A stretch of DNA of 64,000 nt from the NCBI RefSeq assembly GCF_048771995.1, contig NC_133024.1, forward strand, positions 26,118,001-26,182,000. Reading direction: 5' to 3'. This DNA is from Taeniopygia guttata. Its lineage: Eukaryota; Chordata; Aves; Passeriformes; Estrildidae. Position 1 is the stretch's first letter. Every line of letters starts with the position of its first letter. Of the stretch, positions 44,901 through 58,149 are shown piece after piece. Under the pieces are notes generated by a model. It made no database searches. It worked only from the letters and a program-made list of their open reading frames with translations, and was not told the origin of the DNA. The position numbers and the translations under genes are program-made.

Positions 44901-47900
44901 TGAGGAGAGGTGAGGACAATTCTTCTGAAGTCAGGCTATGCCTGAATGTGCATTGTAGGTTACCTGGGTGTCTTCTAGACCAAAGGCTCACAAAATTACT
45001 CTGCTTGGATACTACAAGCAGCAATTGCTTCTGTTTTTTTGGCTTAAGTAAGCTATTTATCCAGACTTCACATCGTGTCCACTTGCTTGTTACCTTGCAA
45101 TTGCTCTTATGAGAAAAGCCGGTGCATTTTTCAAGTGCAGGTGAGATAAAGGTCTTGGGAAGCTGCAGTGCTTTGGAGCATTGCACTCACATAATCCTGC
45201 CTGGAATACTTTTTCCCAAAATACAGAAGCACCACTGGGGTGTCTGCTTGCCAATGTGGTTCGTTTGGCAGATCGAGGTGGGCACTCAGGTTGAAGCTGG
45301 AAACTGGTGCTACAACTATATCATAACTGATATAAAGGCTCTTGTGTCCTGACTGTGCACAGAAGCAGCAGCAGCTGCTCACCATATCACTTTGAGATTC
45401 TGAGTGTTGTCAGGAATGTGATAATTTGTTTTAGAATCTCTGTCTTGGCAGAGTTTCCCACTCATGCTTATCTCCAAGTCTTCCAGATGGCCTCCTGCTC
45501 TCCCTGACGCTGCACTCTCTTTGCAGGACAGCTGTGGGCCAGTTTCTGGGTTTAATTCTTGCTTCTGTTAGTAAAAATATTTGTGTTTTTTCTGAAGCAG
45601 TTATGGTTGATCACTGTGACTGCTGCCTTGCACTTTAAAGTATATACATTTTACGCTCAGTCAAGTAGCAGGTTATAGAATGCTCAGTGTTCCCGTGCTT
45701 TACTGGCACTGTGGAATTTTGACATGCTACCAATAAAACAGCTTCAGTTTTGCCTTGGGAATTGTGCTAGCTATAAGTTTTAGGTTTTATTATCTTTTCC
45801 ACTTTCTTTAAATGTGATTGCTCAGTCCTAGTACTGCTTAAAAATTGTTCCAGTGAGAGCTATTTCTTTTCATTTGAGTTCACTTTCTGTCATATTTTGG
45901 CTGGCAGTGTGATCGCTTCCAGCCATTCAAAAGAAGTAAGCTAAATTTATGAAATTAATTCTACATGAGGGAAATACTGGAATAAGAATAGTCTGTGGTT
46001 GTTTCTGACTTGTGTTTTTTGCATTCTGTGAAAAAAGCCAAGTGTACCTAGCTTGAGTAACCATATCATGCCCAGCCAAAAGGCATGAAGATCCATTTAT
46101 GTGGCTTAGAGGGAGATTATCTTCATATTGTTTGTTTCTCTGGCCATTTGAGTTTTGAGATTTTGCCAGTCTGTCCATTTCTGTGGATTTTCCTGTTCCT
46201 TGTCTGCCCAACATAATTGGCATTGGCTTTAAATGCTCTATTTTTTAATCATTTCATGGTTTTTGTGATCTCTTTAGTTCTTGTCCTATACAACATACTC
46301 ACTCAAAACAAGCAGAAGGAGTCCCTGACTTAGATGCAAGACTCACTAAAATGCAGGGACTCTTAATGTTCATAACTTTTTTTCAGATTTTCGTGTTTCT
46401 TTGGGCGCCGTCGACTGCTTAGCTCTACGCACCAAAACCCTGGGGCTGCTGAAAAGTTCCTTGTCCCCCTTCTGCAAGCTATGATGCCACACAGAGAAGA
46501 AGCAAGAGATATTTATAATGAAATTTTATCAAAAATACACCAGTGTCCCCTGCAGAAAGTGAGTAAATGTTTTTGAGCTGTTTCCTGTTTGTGTGATGGG
46601 AAGAAACTCAGCTGATTCGTTCTTTTTCTCATTTTTTTCACAGTATTTGACTCTGAACCCTCCATGCCAGGCCCCATCTCTGTCTGCAGTTTGCCGTGTG
46701 GCAGAACAGAAGAGCTGGGAAGGCTTCAGTCCATCACAGTTGCTTTCCCCCTTGGAGGCACAGCATATGGGCACCCAGGAGCTGAATCGCAGACTGGCCT
46801 GGTCCTACTGCACACTCTCAGCAGAAACTTTCCAGCCCCAACTGGTATCTGCCTCCTTCTCTTTCCTGTCTGTGCCTTGAGAGCTCCTGCTTCTCACCAT
46901 GCCTTCCAGCACCTTGTCCAGTGCATGCCTCTTCCTCCTGTTAGGAATGACACTGCTTTTCTCACTGTGGCATGTTGAAAACAGACTGCATTTGAGCTGC
47001 TGCTACACACACTTTGATTTACGACTTTCAAGGATAGGAATTGTTTGATGCTCTTTGCAGCTTCCTTTCTGTTGTAGATACTCCTGGGTGTGCTGAGGGT
47101 CTCCTCCAGGAGCAGCTCCCTCCAGCTGCAGGACAAGAGCAGCGCCCTTCGCTGTGTGATCTCTCATAAGGATGGTAGCCCCTTTGCCCAGACTGCTCTT
47201 ATAGGTATGTCCCACTAAACTGTATTTGAGTGCTGACCTTTTGCTCTTCTGCCTTCCAGCTCCAAAACAAGGAAGAAGAGATGTTGTGTGGAGGTGCTGA
47301 ACTGTCACTGCCTGACCTCGTGACTTTAAAATGAGGATATTGACCTTACTCTCTTTTTATTTAGCTCAGCTCTTTTATCTGATGCGTTTGCAGGATCACT
47401 CTTGAAGGTGGAAAACTACCAGCTTGTAGTGGAAAGATTCCTTAAGACTGATTTTCCCTCCTGGGAACACCTGGAAAATCTGGAGCATGTGAGAGAGAAA
47501 AAAAATAGGTGAGTCCCTTTATTCAGTGTGCAGGTAAAATCATCACTTTCCAGTTCCATGAGTATTTTGAACTATGGTAAGCCTTCTTACCAACACAGCA
47601 TTTCAGCGCCAAAGCACCTGTTCTTTGCTACTTGCATAAAATGAGCTCTTTCTCAGCAACAAAGCCACCATCTCCATTTTGTTCAGAATACTTGCAGCCT
47701 GGGAGTGGCCCTCCACTTCACTCTTTCCCCTGCTCCTGCTGAGTACTTGGGGGGCACTCACCAGGTGTGTTTTTCCCAGATAATTGTTTAGGATAGCCAT
47801 GTATCAGGAATAGGGAGTTTCACTGTTACCATTTGTCGTTTCAGTGTCTATGTGCAGTTCTACTTGGAGGATGTTCAGGTTCTCCATGCTGCTGAAGGAC

Positions 47901-50900
47901 AAATCCAGAAATGCCTTAGGAGTGGAAGCAGCTCCTCTTTGAGGAATAAGGAAGATGGCAGCACAACATCTGAGCTGGAAACCCCAGAGGCAAAAATGCT
48001 GAAATTGGAGGATCCCAAGGCAGATCCTGGCAGAGATGAGACCTGTCAGGGGAGCCAGAGCAACACCAGAACAAGGAGCTGCGTATCTCAGCTGTTCTTG
48101 GTTACCCAGAAAGAGGGTCTCATGTCACGCAATTACCAACTGCCTGCAGAAGAAGATAAAGAAGCACATGAGCTGCAGCACAGCTTCCAAGCCACAGTGC
48201 TATGGCTGGGCAGACCACAGCTCTGGAGCCACCCCGGAGGAATTTGGAATCTATCGGAGCTGGAAGAGACTGGCTGTGATGGAAAAGAGGGTGTGACGCA
48301 GCAAGAAGTGAGGCAGCTTTGGGGTGTGGTTTGATAAGTCTGGGAGCTGGCTCCTCTCAAGTGAGCCTGTGTGGTAATTTAGTGTCAATGGGAAAGTGAT
48401 TTTTTGTTGGGTATCTTTGTGTGTTTGTGCCAGCAAATTCCTTCTTGCACCCTAAGCAAGTTCTATCTCCTCTCTGTCACCTTCCTGTAAATGCATCTGC
48501 CTTCTCTTGCTCTTAGTGGTGCTAACCTTTCTTCTCAATCAAGACATCCTCTGGGCTGGGCTTGCTCTCTTTTTACTGTAGTTTTCATTCCATTCCTAAG
48601 AGTTCTCATCACCTTCTCTCTCTCTCTGATCCCTTCCCCCACCAGGTACTACTGCTGTTTATGGGGAAGTCTCTGCGATGGTTTCCATTCCTGCACGTGG
48701 ATGGGCTGTATCGCCTCACTGTGCCCTGCTGCTCGGTAAGGGAGAAGTTGTCATGCTGTTCTCTCTTGGAGACTTTTGCTGAATTGCATGTGGGAGTCAA
48801 GGAGTCAGAGGGTGACTAAGCCGTTTTCAAGGTTTGGAATTTCCTTCTGTCTTTCCAAGAAACTGCTTTCGTTCTGTATTTGATTAAAATTCTCAGAGCT
48901 CTGAGTTCAGTGGATTTTTTTTTTTCTTTTGTAAAACATTATTCTTTACTTTTTCCCTATTGAACTTTATTCTCCTTCCTCCTAATAGTCTTCTGTCTTG
49001 CCTTATCACTCTTATCTCAGGACTTGGAAGTGTTCTGCAAGCTCTGTTCTCCACATTTGCCAGCAACATTCCTGAGCAGGCCATCCTGCCCCCCGTGTGT
49101 GCTTGTCCAAGATAGCTGGCACTTAGAGCATGAGACTTGGATCTCCTGTCTGCCTGAGCACCAGGTATTCAGTGCCTTATTGTGCAGGGCTTTCACAGGC
49201 TAATTGTAGGTCTCTCCAGGGCTAGCTAAAAAATATCAATACAGAGTATCTTCTGGTGAGACTGTTCTGCTCTAAGTTCCATCAGAAGCTGCTGCTGGGC
49301 TTCACATTTTCCTGCTTCAGAATTCATCTGGAGGGAAGCATGAATTGCTTGACCTAGCTCTGAGCATGCAGAGCTTGTCTTTTCTTCTCTGGCTGGGGAT
49401 GCCTGTAAACTGCAACTTATCTGAGGCTGTGTCCCACTCACTTCTAGGTGACAGCCCTGTCAGTGCTGACAGGCATGGACCAGAGAATTGTCTCCATTCC
49501 AGAAGTGCTTAGCAGCAGGTATGTTGGTCTGCCCCAAATTACAAGCAATTGTGTCTTAGGGAATGGCTCTGTGGTAATTTTTACTGGGAAGTGCTATATT
49601 AAACTGTGATGAAATATCCACCCTAGGAATATGGTTTGGGAAACCTGTGTGCAAGTAGTTCAGACTTCTCCCATCCTGGTTTTTGAAGCTAAAGGGATTG
49701 TAGGTGACAAAACTGCAAAATGGTGTCTAGAAAATGGTTCAGCTACTGCTGGTGTGGACTAAGTCCCAGAGGTGTCTGCCAAATTCATGTCAGAAGTGGA
49801 AACAAGCAGAGCAGGGAAAATCAGACTGAATGTATATTTCTGGGTTTTTTTTTTTTTTTTGTTTCAGATTTTTTTTTGTTTCAGATTTTTACCTTGCTCA
49901 AACAAATACTAAGTAATATAAGGTTAGAAAGTTAGAAGGTTTGAAGCTTTTCTGTTCTAAGCATGGTTAATCTGGGGTGATATGCATGCACACTGGAGCT
50001 TTCACCAGTCCTTTATGAAAAACTGTTTTCTTTGCTTGGCTTCTTCCTCTAATTCAGAAAAACAGAAGTTTAGCAGCTAGAAAGGCTGTAATGCCTCACC
50101 CTTCATCTTCACTGCTGAACCTGAAGCAGCAGAAAGCAAGGTAAAGGGGCCTCTTGTCCGTGAGAAGGGTAGGGTAGGCTGCAGCAAGCTGTCCTCAATC
50201 TAGTAGTTCAGGTGCTCGAGGGCAGGTTCCCCAGAAACAGGCTTAACCAACAGTGCTCCACTTTGTGGCAATCTTGAAGTCAGGCTTTCTTCCACTCCCT
50301 TTGTCTTCAGGCAGGACAAAAATCCTGGTCTGCTCTCAGTTTCACAGGTTCCCTTGTTTCTTTTTGTGGTGAGATCGTGGAGAGGACCCTGTGTGCCTCT
50401 CCCAAGAATGAGAAGCCACCTGGCCATCCAAAGCAGATAGGTAAGATTGTGTTGAGCCTGTTGAGAAGCAGCACATTGGTTCTTGATTGTTTCTGTTTCA
50501 GAGAGCCAGTGCACTTGGCTAAGTGTGCTGCTGTGTCTGGGAATAGTGGAAGTATGCCAGGATGTTGCATCCTGTTGCATGTCAAAGGGCTTGGAAACTG
50601 CACACTGTGTATGTGGAGATGGGAATGGGAATGCAGCATCCAGAAAGCCTGAGAGGTGCAACAGTGACAGCCTCATCGTGATGGGAGGAAGAGCCCCTCT
50701 AGCAGGCCCAGCTCAGTGACAGGTCATGCTGCCTGTATGAGAGAGCTCATGGTCTATGTGGTTCTGTGCCTCCTCAGGGACTCTGCTCTCCACAGATCAC
50801 AGCGTAAAGCTCAGCGTCTCTGCTGCTCCAGGCTCCCCTGTTGTGATGGATGTTTACATTATTGCCACCTACCTGCAGCATCTCAGGGGTTTGCTCCCTG

Positions 50901-53765
50901 GAGCCAAGATTCTCTTCCAGAACTTGGAACGCAAGATCTCAAGGTGCTCCTGTCTTTAGAGCCTCTCTTACTGTCTTTGAAACCATCTCTTAATCTGACC
51001 TCCCATGTGGACTTTCCTCATCCCTTATTCAAACCTTCGTCTCTCACAATCCCTTCCCATAAATTATTTTCCTACCATGTTACAAATGAAGATCAGCCAA
51101 ACCATCCCAAGAAAACTTGATGTTTGGTTTCTGTGAGCTCTTTCTGACATCTGCTTTTTCATATTGCAGATTTCATAATGTTTATTGCACATACATTGCC
51201 TCCAGCTGTGTGAGCATCATATCTCTGCCAGTTTCTCACCTACCTTTTCCTTCTAGGTAAGTGTTGGGTCTGTTCTCATGTTACAGTGTCCGAAGAAAGG
51301 CTTCTATGTTCCAAGCTTCTCAAATTCCTATTTCTTCTAGTCCTGCAGGAGAAGCCTCATCCCCCTCACTAGTGTTTCTATCCAGCTTGAGACCTCAGCT
51401 GCAAAATCTGGCCCAGGCACGGATTTTATGCCACTTGTCCTGTGTACTGACTGTGTGCCTGCAATGGATTTGTTCACTTTGCAGCTGCATCTTCAAAGAG
51501 GTATTCAAGCTTCCACAACCATAATTTGTGAGAGGTCTTGCAGATTTTTTACTCTCACACATCCTTTGCTACCATGTAAAAGAAATGAGGGTTCCTATCT
51601 CAATTATCTCAATTGCAAGCCCTCTTTCCAATATCTGAGAAGGACTTGCATATTAGAAAGGGACCTAAGTGATTAGTAGTATGTATCTGATGCCAGGCAG
51701 GCTGGCAGCTAGGATTGGGGGTGAAGTAAGGACTCTGAAGAAGACAGTCCTACTCTGTTAATGCTCTCCTCTTCCCACGTTCACTGCTATTGGAGATCAG
51801 CACCTTGCAGCAAAGTGACTTTTCCCAAGGCACTCACTGGAAATGCAGTGAAATTCTTTACACTTTTGCATCCTTAATTAGAGAAGGATTAAAATAAGCA
51901 GTGACCCTTCCCCTTCTCACTCACACCCATACATAGCTGTAGCTTTGTTCTTCCTTCAGGGGAGGTGCACCCGACACAATCCTCCATGTCCGTCACAAAC
52001 AGGAGTGAGGCAAGCCAGTGCACGGTAAGAGCTGTAGGGATTTGGTGTGGGAAGAGGGGGGAGGAGGAAACAAATTACACCACAAACAGGAGGGGGAAAA
52101 TAATATCAAGGATGGGATGTGGACAGAACAGCAAAGATGGAGTCATCACACCTTCTGGGATGTGCACAAACTTTACTGAGATCTGTTGTCTGGGGTGTGA
52201 CCCTTGTCCTGCCCTCCTGATCCCAGCCTGCCTGCTCTCTGCACAGGGTGGTGGTGGAGGACGGAACAGGTGAAGCTGTGGTGCTGTGCAGGAACGAACA
52301 TGTGGCAATGATGCTGGGCCTGAGCCTTCTCGAGTGGGAAGCTGTGCAGAACTGTGTGCAGAGCAGGGGCAGCGTGTTCATTCAGCATGGGGAAGCTCCT
52401 GGAACAGGGGTGAGTGGGTTATTCCAGCAGCAATTGCAGCCTGATGAGCTCAAGTCTTGGCTGGACAGGATTTCCCTTTGCTGTGGGTGTTCCAGAGCCT
52501 CCCTGCCTCCCACTGAATACTTCCTGGCAACACACACTTTCCTTCCTCAGTGTCTAGAGGAGCCCGAGGATGTTGTTGCTTGTTACCTAAGGAGTCTGTG
52601 CAAAAGTCCTCTCATATGTCGCCCTATCCTGTTAGATTTCAGCATAGACAGGAAGCCCTCCAAGATCCTGCAGCCTGGTAAGCAAATACTGCTGGCTTTT
52701 CTAATATTTAGTGTGGGAAGGAAGGGAGGAGGGCATCTCACCAGGCTGGGGAAGGAAAGGTGCCTTCACTGTCCATCAAAGCAAGACCTTTGAAGTATTT
52801 TCCTGGAATTTTGTATTATATAGTGTAGAACTAAGTTGTGTCTTAGTAGATCCATGGCTATAAAAATAAAGAAATAATACGGAAATTCCTAAAACAACAT
52901 AGGATAATTTTTTCGACTTCACACAGAAATATAAAACTGTTTTTGAGAAAGATTCCCAGTACTTGTCTGGGACAGGAATTTGATCAGCCAGAGTTACTGT
53001 GCAAATCTCTCAAATCAAGCAGGTTTTGACATTAGAAAGGACAGCATGTAGAGTCAATAACACACCTGGAAATCCTCTTCTGGAAATCTGCACTGAAGTA
53101 TTTTGAATTCATGAGTGCTGAGGTCTGAACTCATGCTGCCACAGCTGTGCAGTTGCTGTATTAAGGGGACATTCTTCATGCCAGTTCTTCACACTGCACA
53201 CACATATAGCTTAAGTTTGAGTGCAGGTGCTGCAGGGGTTGATTTGCTAAGCTCACCAGAGGATGCTCTGCAGTGGAGACTTTCTGGCTGTCATGTACAG
53301 TCTGTAAAGGCAGGTTGCTGGTACTGATAGAGGATACAAAGCTCAGTGCATCAGCTCTGTGAGCACATAGTTCACAGCATTTCACAGTGTAGAATGTCTG
53401 TTTCCTGCAGGCTGGAGGGATGCTGGCAAAAGGCATTCCTCTGCCTACATCCTGGAGTCCTTCATCGTGCTGTCCTTTGAGGTTTAGCAGATGCCAAGCA
53501 GCTGCTGGAAGGCCTTCCCTCCCCGAGCAGCTTGTGCAGCTGTGGGCTAGAGCAGAGCCAGAGCCCTGTACTGAGTTGTTACCCCTTGTATCCTTCCCCT
53601 GCAGCTCCCCTGCAGCTGCGGAATTTTCGCTGTGGTGAAGTGGAGTTCGTGTCACGAGTGGGGCCTCGTCTGAGCCTGCTGTGCCTGAAGGTGGAGGAAG
53701 TGGGACAAGATGCCTTATGCTACCTGAACAGCCAGAGGATGAGCAGGACATCCAGTTCCTGCTGA
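38761..53765 (+). CDS. CTC1: CTC1, CST telomere replication complex subunit
   Basis: CTC1 is the large OB-fold subunit of CST (with STN1 and TEN1). It binds single-stranded DNA, stimulates polymerase alpha-primase fill-in and limits telomerase. There are 24 coding exons: 38761-38781, 38862-39001, 40280-40526, 41415-41611, 43241-43385, 43756-44058, 44226-44354, 44683-44909, 46387-46558, 46644-46844, 47078-47204, 47394-47508, 47845-48307, 48646-48735, 49021-49164, 49448-49518, 50340-50440, 50778-50943, 51170-51256, 51341-51500, 51960-52024, 52247-52409, 52551-52677, 53605-53765. They total 3822 nt, 1273 aa (human 1217), all phases agreeing. Landmarks shared with human: PCCSHLSWS, LYVKDNTGIIPCE, PLYLWL, NRRLAWS, LRWFPFLH, VEDGTGEAVVLCRNEHVA, DRKPSKI and the final SSC. 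Repetitive CTTT forms the acceptor tract of exon 3. The gene looks intact; the Ser/Glu-rich middle of exon 13 is longer than in human. Confidence 0.95.
40248..40276 (+). repeat. (TTTC)n microsatellite in the CTC1 exon 3 polypyrimidine tract
   Basis: About five TTTC units run into a T tract and then the CAG acceptor of exon 3 at 40280. Length variation here would alter the splice-site pyrimidine tract directly. Confidence 0.8.
41946..41976 (+). repeat. Poly(T) run, CTC1 intron 4
   Basis: An uninterrupted run of 31 T on the plus strand. No LINE body was recognised next to it. Confidence 0.8.
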
Positions 53766-54095
53766 GTGGGAGTCACTGCTTAATACCTCTCCCAGTGGGA
53801 AAGGAATTATGGAAATACCTACTGCAATTGGGAGCTTGTTTACTCTCCTTTCAGTGGGAGCACAAGCCTGTGAGCACAGGGTGAAGCGTGCAGTCGAGCA
53901 GCTGCTGTGACTGTGGAATTCCTGGATGGTCATTCTGGGCCATTGTCAACCAGTGACACTGGGCTACATTTTGGAAGAGAGATGTTCAGTGCTTCCTATG
54001 TGACAGCTCTTGCCTTGAGCCTAGGGCACACAGTGTGTGCACTTTGTGTGGTAGTATCTACTAAATAAAACTATGAAAATATTACTTAAAGAACA
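53766..54095 (+). terminator. CTC1 3'UTR and poly(A) signal
   Basis: The stop codon ends at 53765. A canonical AATAAA at 54064-54069 would give a 3'UTR of about 320 nt with cleavage near 54085-54095. The sequence turns AT-rich beyond it. Confidence 0.7.
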
Positions 54096-56283
54096 CTGAA
54101 TCTGTTTTAGTATCTATTTTAGTATTCAGGTTTACTTGCTATATGGTGATCATTAACAAAATTATACAGTTTTCACAGGGTATAGTCTTCTTAACCTAAT
54201 TGAAATTATTTAAATTACACTTTTAAAGCACCTCCTTCAAGAAAAGAAGTGAGTAAGCTGCTGTTTGGAGACTAAATCATGGGGCTAAATGACAAGATTA
54301 TTTGGGCATTGTTTTGCAGTTTATCAGCAGCAGCATGAAAATTAGGTGGGGCTGTTAAGAAGAACCAGGCACTGAGCTGTGATACAGGCAGTGGGATTAT
54401 TGAGCATGAGTGAAGTATCTTCCCTCTCAAGGCCTGCTGTCCACTTCTGAGACCAAAGTGTGAGTGGCAGAAGACCAATAGATGCCACCATTCAGTAACA
54501 TTGTGAGACTCCATCCTAAAAAAGTTGCCAAAATAGCTTAAAGCAAAAGTCTTTGCAAATATTGCTGTGACAGCCTTACTTTCTTTGGGTGCTTTCTGCA
54601 GAACAGAAAAGATTTTACTAAAGCTTCTCTCCACCTTCAGAAAGAAAACAAAACAAAACCAAAAAAGCCCCAAAATAAACTATCTCAGCCTGAGGAAAAT
54701 GTTGACAGTAAGTGATAAGACAAAGATAATATCTGGTTAAAAAGTGCAACTGAAATTAGTCCTATAGTGTGAATAACACAGTAGCAGATAGAAATGATAG
54801 GAAGTACCTGATAACACTTATTTAAAAAAACAAAAAAGGAAAATTCAGCTCTATTGTTATATCTGGGTTTAATAACTGCTTCTGAATTTGAAGCTTCCAG
54901 TAATATCTTACTAGTCTCCTTTTCCTCCTCATGCTATATGTTAGTTTTCTGTCTGCTGTCTGCTTATCTTCCTCTTTTATTTTGCATTACAACTGCAATC
55001 ATCACTCCTCATACAGGACTTTAGATGTGGTTTGTCTTTGCCAGGACATTCCAAGCCTGCTGGCAGTTTTCCAGCCCATCGCTGTTCTGCCATTCACATC
55101 TTTTTCAGCAGGTGAGTTTGATTTTAGCATTCCAACAAGATGAAGGAGATTAACTGCCTCTCTTATTTACAGTTTTATTAGTACAGTCAGAGAATCACAA
55201 GACAAAAGATGGGTGAATCAAATCTGTTTGGGAGGAGTTAAGATTTGCTTGCTTTTAGTACTCTGCAGGAGCTGTTCTCAGCTGTATTGCGGGAAACCCT
55301 TTTCCTGTTTGTGTCTGACTCCTGCCCATGATCAGAGTTCTGGTCACTATGTTAGATAAGACAAGGGAACATATCTTGTCCTACAATCAGAAGTTTTCCT
55401 TTATGCAATTCTCCTTATCACATTCCTTGTTCTCTTCGTGAAGCTAAACAAAGTATCCTGTTGTTGGGTAAGAAATAACAGGAAAAATCAGCTAATTTCA
55501 TGTTTGTACTACAGTGTATTCTGGAACCAGCAGGAGCTCCTAAAGCCTCAGCCCATAGGGAGGAAAGCCTGAAGTGAGTTCTGCCATTGATGTAGCTGTA
55601 ATGCCTGTTCTGTGTGGAAAGACAGACAGGTTCCTTTTAGCTGATTTCCTTTAGCTCGCCCTTTCACCAATTCACCTCCAGGTCCTACCACCCAAAGCCA
55701 AAGCCAACAAATACTGAAGGCAGCTGTCCTGTGCTTTGGCTGTGTAAGCCCTCCTTATTCCAGGTCTGCAGGGAATTGCTCAGCTGGAAGCTCCTCTAGC
55801 CATGTTCAAGGAGTCTGTAGTATTTACTGGAGACACCACACTGTACTGTGGAGTTGTGTGAGTAAAGTGGAAGCAAGCAAGGCTTGTACTGTAGCAGGTC
55901 TTGTGAGCAGGGAGGGAGAGGAAAAAGCCTGTGCTGCCTTGCAGCCATGAACTGCAGCCCAGGTCCACAGGGTGCACAGGAAAGAAAATGAGGGGACAAG
56001 TAAGAGGTGACAGTTGATGGTGCAAGAGGAGGATCTCTGTGGTTGCAGAAAGTGATGGGAGAAGCCTGCAAGAGGAACAAACCATGTGTCCCACCTAAAG
56101 GTGGGGATGGGGAAAGGATGAGCAGAGGGGAAAGACACACACTCCCATTCTGGCAGACTTGAGATAGGTCTGCTGCTGTAGCCAAATTCCCTAAGAGGGC
56201 CTCAATATATTGTATGTATATAAGTTTCACTTTCCAAGCTTACCTGCAGGTCCAGCAGAGTTTCCAATTGCTTTATAGATGTT
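54096..56283. other. Intergenic, CTC1-VTCN1
   Basis: The two genes converge here. No coding exon was recognised. The stretch holds one arm of an inverted repeat (55611-55783). The VTCN1 3'UTR would extend leftward from 56284. Confidence 0.55.
55611..55783 (+). repeat. Inverted-repeat arm 1
   Basis: This arm matches the reverse complement of 57959-58149 at high identity. Shared blocks include TGGAAAGACAGACA, TTCCTTTTAGCTGATTT, AGGTCCTACCACCCA, AGCTGTCCTGTGCTTTGGCT and GTGTAAGCCCTCCTTATTCC. The two arms are about 2.2 kb apart and enclose the last two VTCN1 exons and a CR1 copy. The block is either an unnamed dispersed repeat present twice or an inverted duplication. Confidence 0.85.
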
Positions 56284-57721
56284 TTATCTTGACAGCAGGT
56301 ACAAGGGAAGCAGAAGCATCCAGTGACAGGCTGGAAAGGAGGATGACATTAACTCTGCATTCAGGTTCACCAGCTGCAAGTTGGTCACCTTTGTAGTGCT
56401 GAAATCTGTAGCAAAAGAATTGTGAGAGGCTACCAGAACAGGAACGCAGTAGGGAAGGAAAAAAAAAAAAAAAGTGTATTTATTCCTTCCCATTTTTCTG
56501 AATATGGATGAAGATAGACCCTACTTCTTGTACTGTAGACCAATTGCAATGAAGTCATGGCTATAGAAGCATTATGGCCCTTCTCATGTAGGACAGAAGA
56601 TACTTAGAACCTTTGTAAAGATTGATTTTCTGTGAGTAAAATGGCCTTTTAAATAAAAGGATTGGGCTGGAGTCAGAGGTATTGTCACCAATAACCGCTA
56701 AAGGGGCCTGTTGGTTTGGTACACAAATGGGATCTAAGATGAACTGGCTAAAAAAAGTGTCAAAAGATGTGGGGCTTGGTTGGCTGGTTTGGTTTTGGTT
56801 AACATTCCAAGTAATACACTCCTCTGAAGTGTGTCTCTCTTTCTGGTCCCCTGTCCCCAAGCCAAGGTGACAGTCAATACCATGAGAAGCATATGAGATA
56901 GCAGGAGCAAACACAGACGCTTTCATTCATCCCAGGGACAGAGAAGTGGTTGGATTAGCCATGCTTTCAGTCCTTTCCTTGCCTGACACAGCTGCTGCAG
57001 GAACCCCCTGGTGCACCAGGAACACTACTGAAACTCTCCTCTCCCCCGTGCCTATGGTCTCGGGGTGCTGCTGAGCCCTACCTGTCACTGATATGGACCA
57101 TAGCCTTGGCAATGTTGTTTTCAACCACGCGGGTGTAGGTGGCATTGGCAGTGATGTTGTGCTGGAGGGAAACCACCTTCACAGTGATGTTTTCAGGGTT
57201 CAGCTCGTAGCTGGTGTTGGCAGCATGGGGCAGGTGCTCCCCAGTGTCACCGTAGGCTGCCCAGCGCATGGCAGGGCGAGGGAACCAGCGTGGGGCTTTG
57301 CACTGCAGCGTCCCCATGGCTGCTGTTCTCCACCTGCACCACGGGGATGCTGAAGGCTGTGGGAGGGAAAACAGGGAGAGAGTCAAAACAAGGCAAGTGA
57401 TAGGAACTGGACATGAAATACCCAATTTTATCTACCAATCACAGGTACTTCTAGGCTGCTTGCTGCTTAGCAGCACAGCACCGCCTGGAGCCAAGTCAAA
57501 ACCAGGTTCAGACAGAGCTCTGTACAGGCTGGGCTGTGGGAGTATCACTACAAAGGATCTAAGGATTTCTAGGAAATAGCAGTCCAGCTTGACAGGATCT
57601 GCTGAGGTCATGACACAGCTTTAGTGTCTTTTAGCTATTCTTAATAATGGGGGGAAGATGATTTACCCTCTCCACTCACTAAGAAGGGGGCCTAACCAGC
57701 ACCTACAGCTTCCCAGAGTTG

Positions 57722-57958
57722 CAGAATCATTAAGGTTGGAAGAGACCTCTAAGATCAAGTCCAACTGTTAACCTAGCATTAAGTCCACCACTATACCATA
57801 ACCATAAATGCATGTATTTTAAATCTCTAGGGATAGTAGGTGACTCCATTACTTCCCTGGGCAGCCTGTTGCAGGGCTTGCTAACCCTTTCCATGAGCAA
57901 ATTTTTCTTAATATTAAATCTAAACTTTGCCTAGTGCAACTTGAGGCCATTTTCTCTC
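57722..57958 (-). mobile_element. CR1 LINE 3' fragment
   Basis: The plus strand is the antisense of a CR1 3' end: AGAATCATTAAGGTTGGAAG, AGACCTCTAAGATCAAGTCC, TTCCCTGGGCAGCCTGTTGC and GTGCAACTTGAGGCCATTTT. The element runs on the minus strand with its 3' end at 57722. Its truncation point at 57958 coincides with the start of inverted-repeat arm 2. It lies in the intron between the V and C exons of the VTCN1 copy. Confidence 0.8.
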
Positions 57959-58149
57959 CTGAGCAATCTCCTGCAGACCTGGAATAAGGAGGGCTTACAC
58001 AGCCAAAGCACAGGACAGCTACCTTTAGTATTCCATTCCATTCCATTCCATTCCAGCTTTGGCTATGGGTGGTAGGACCTAGAAGTGAACTGATGTAAGG
58101 ATGAGCTAAAGTAAATCAGCTAAAAGGAATATGTCTGTCTTTCCACAGA
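57959..58149 (-). repeat. Inverted-repeat arm 2, with (ATTCC)5
   Basis: This is the reverse-complement partner of 55611-55783. It differs mainly by an inserted (ATTCC)5 microsatellite at 58030-58054, which accounts for its greater length. It directly abuts the CR1 copy on its left. Confidence 0.85.
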
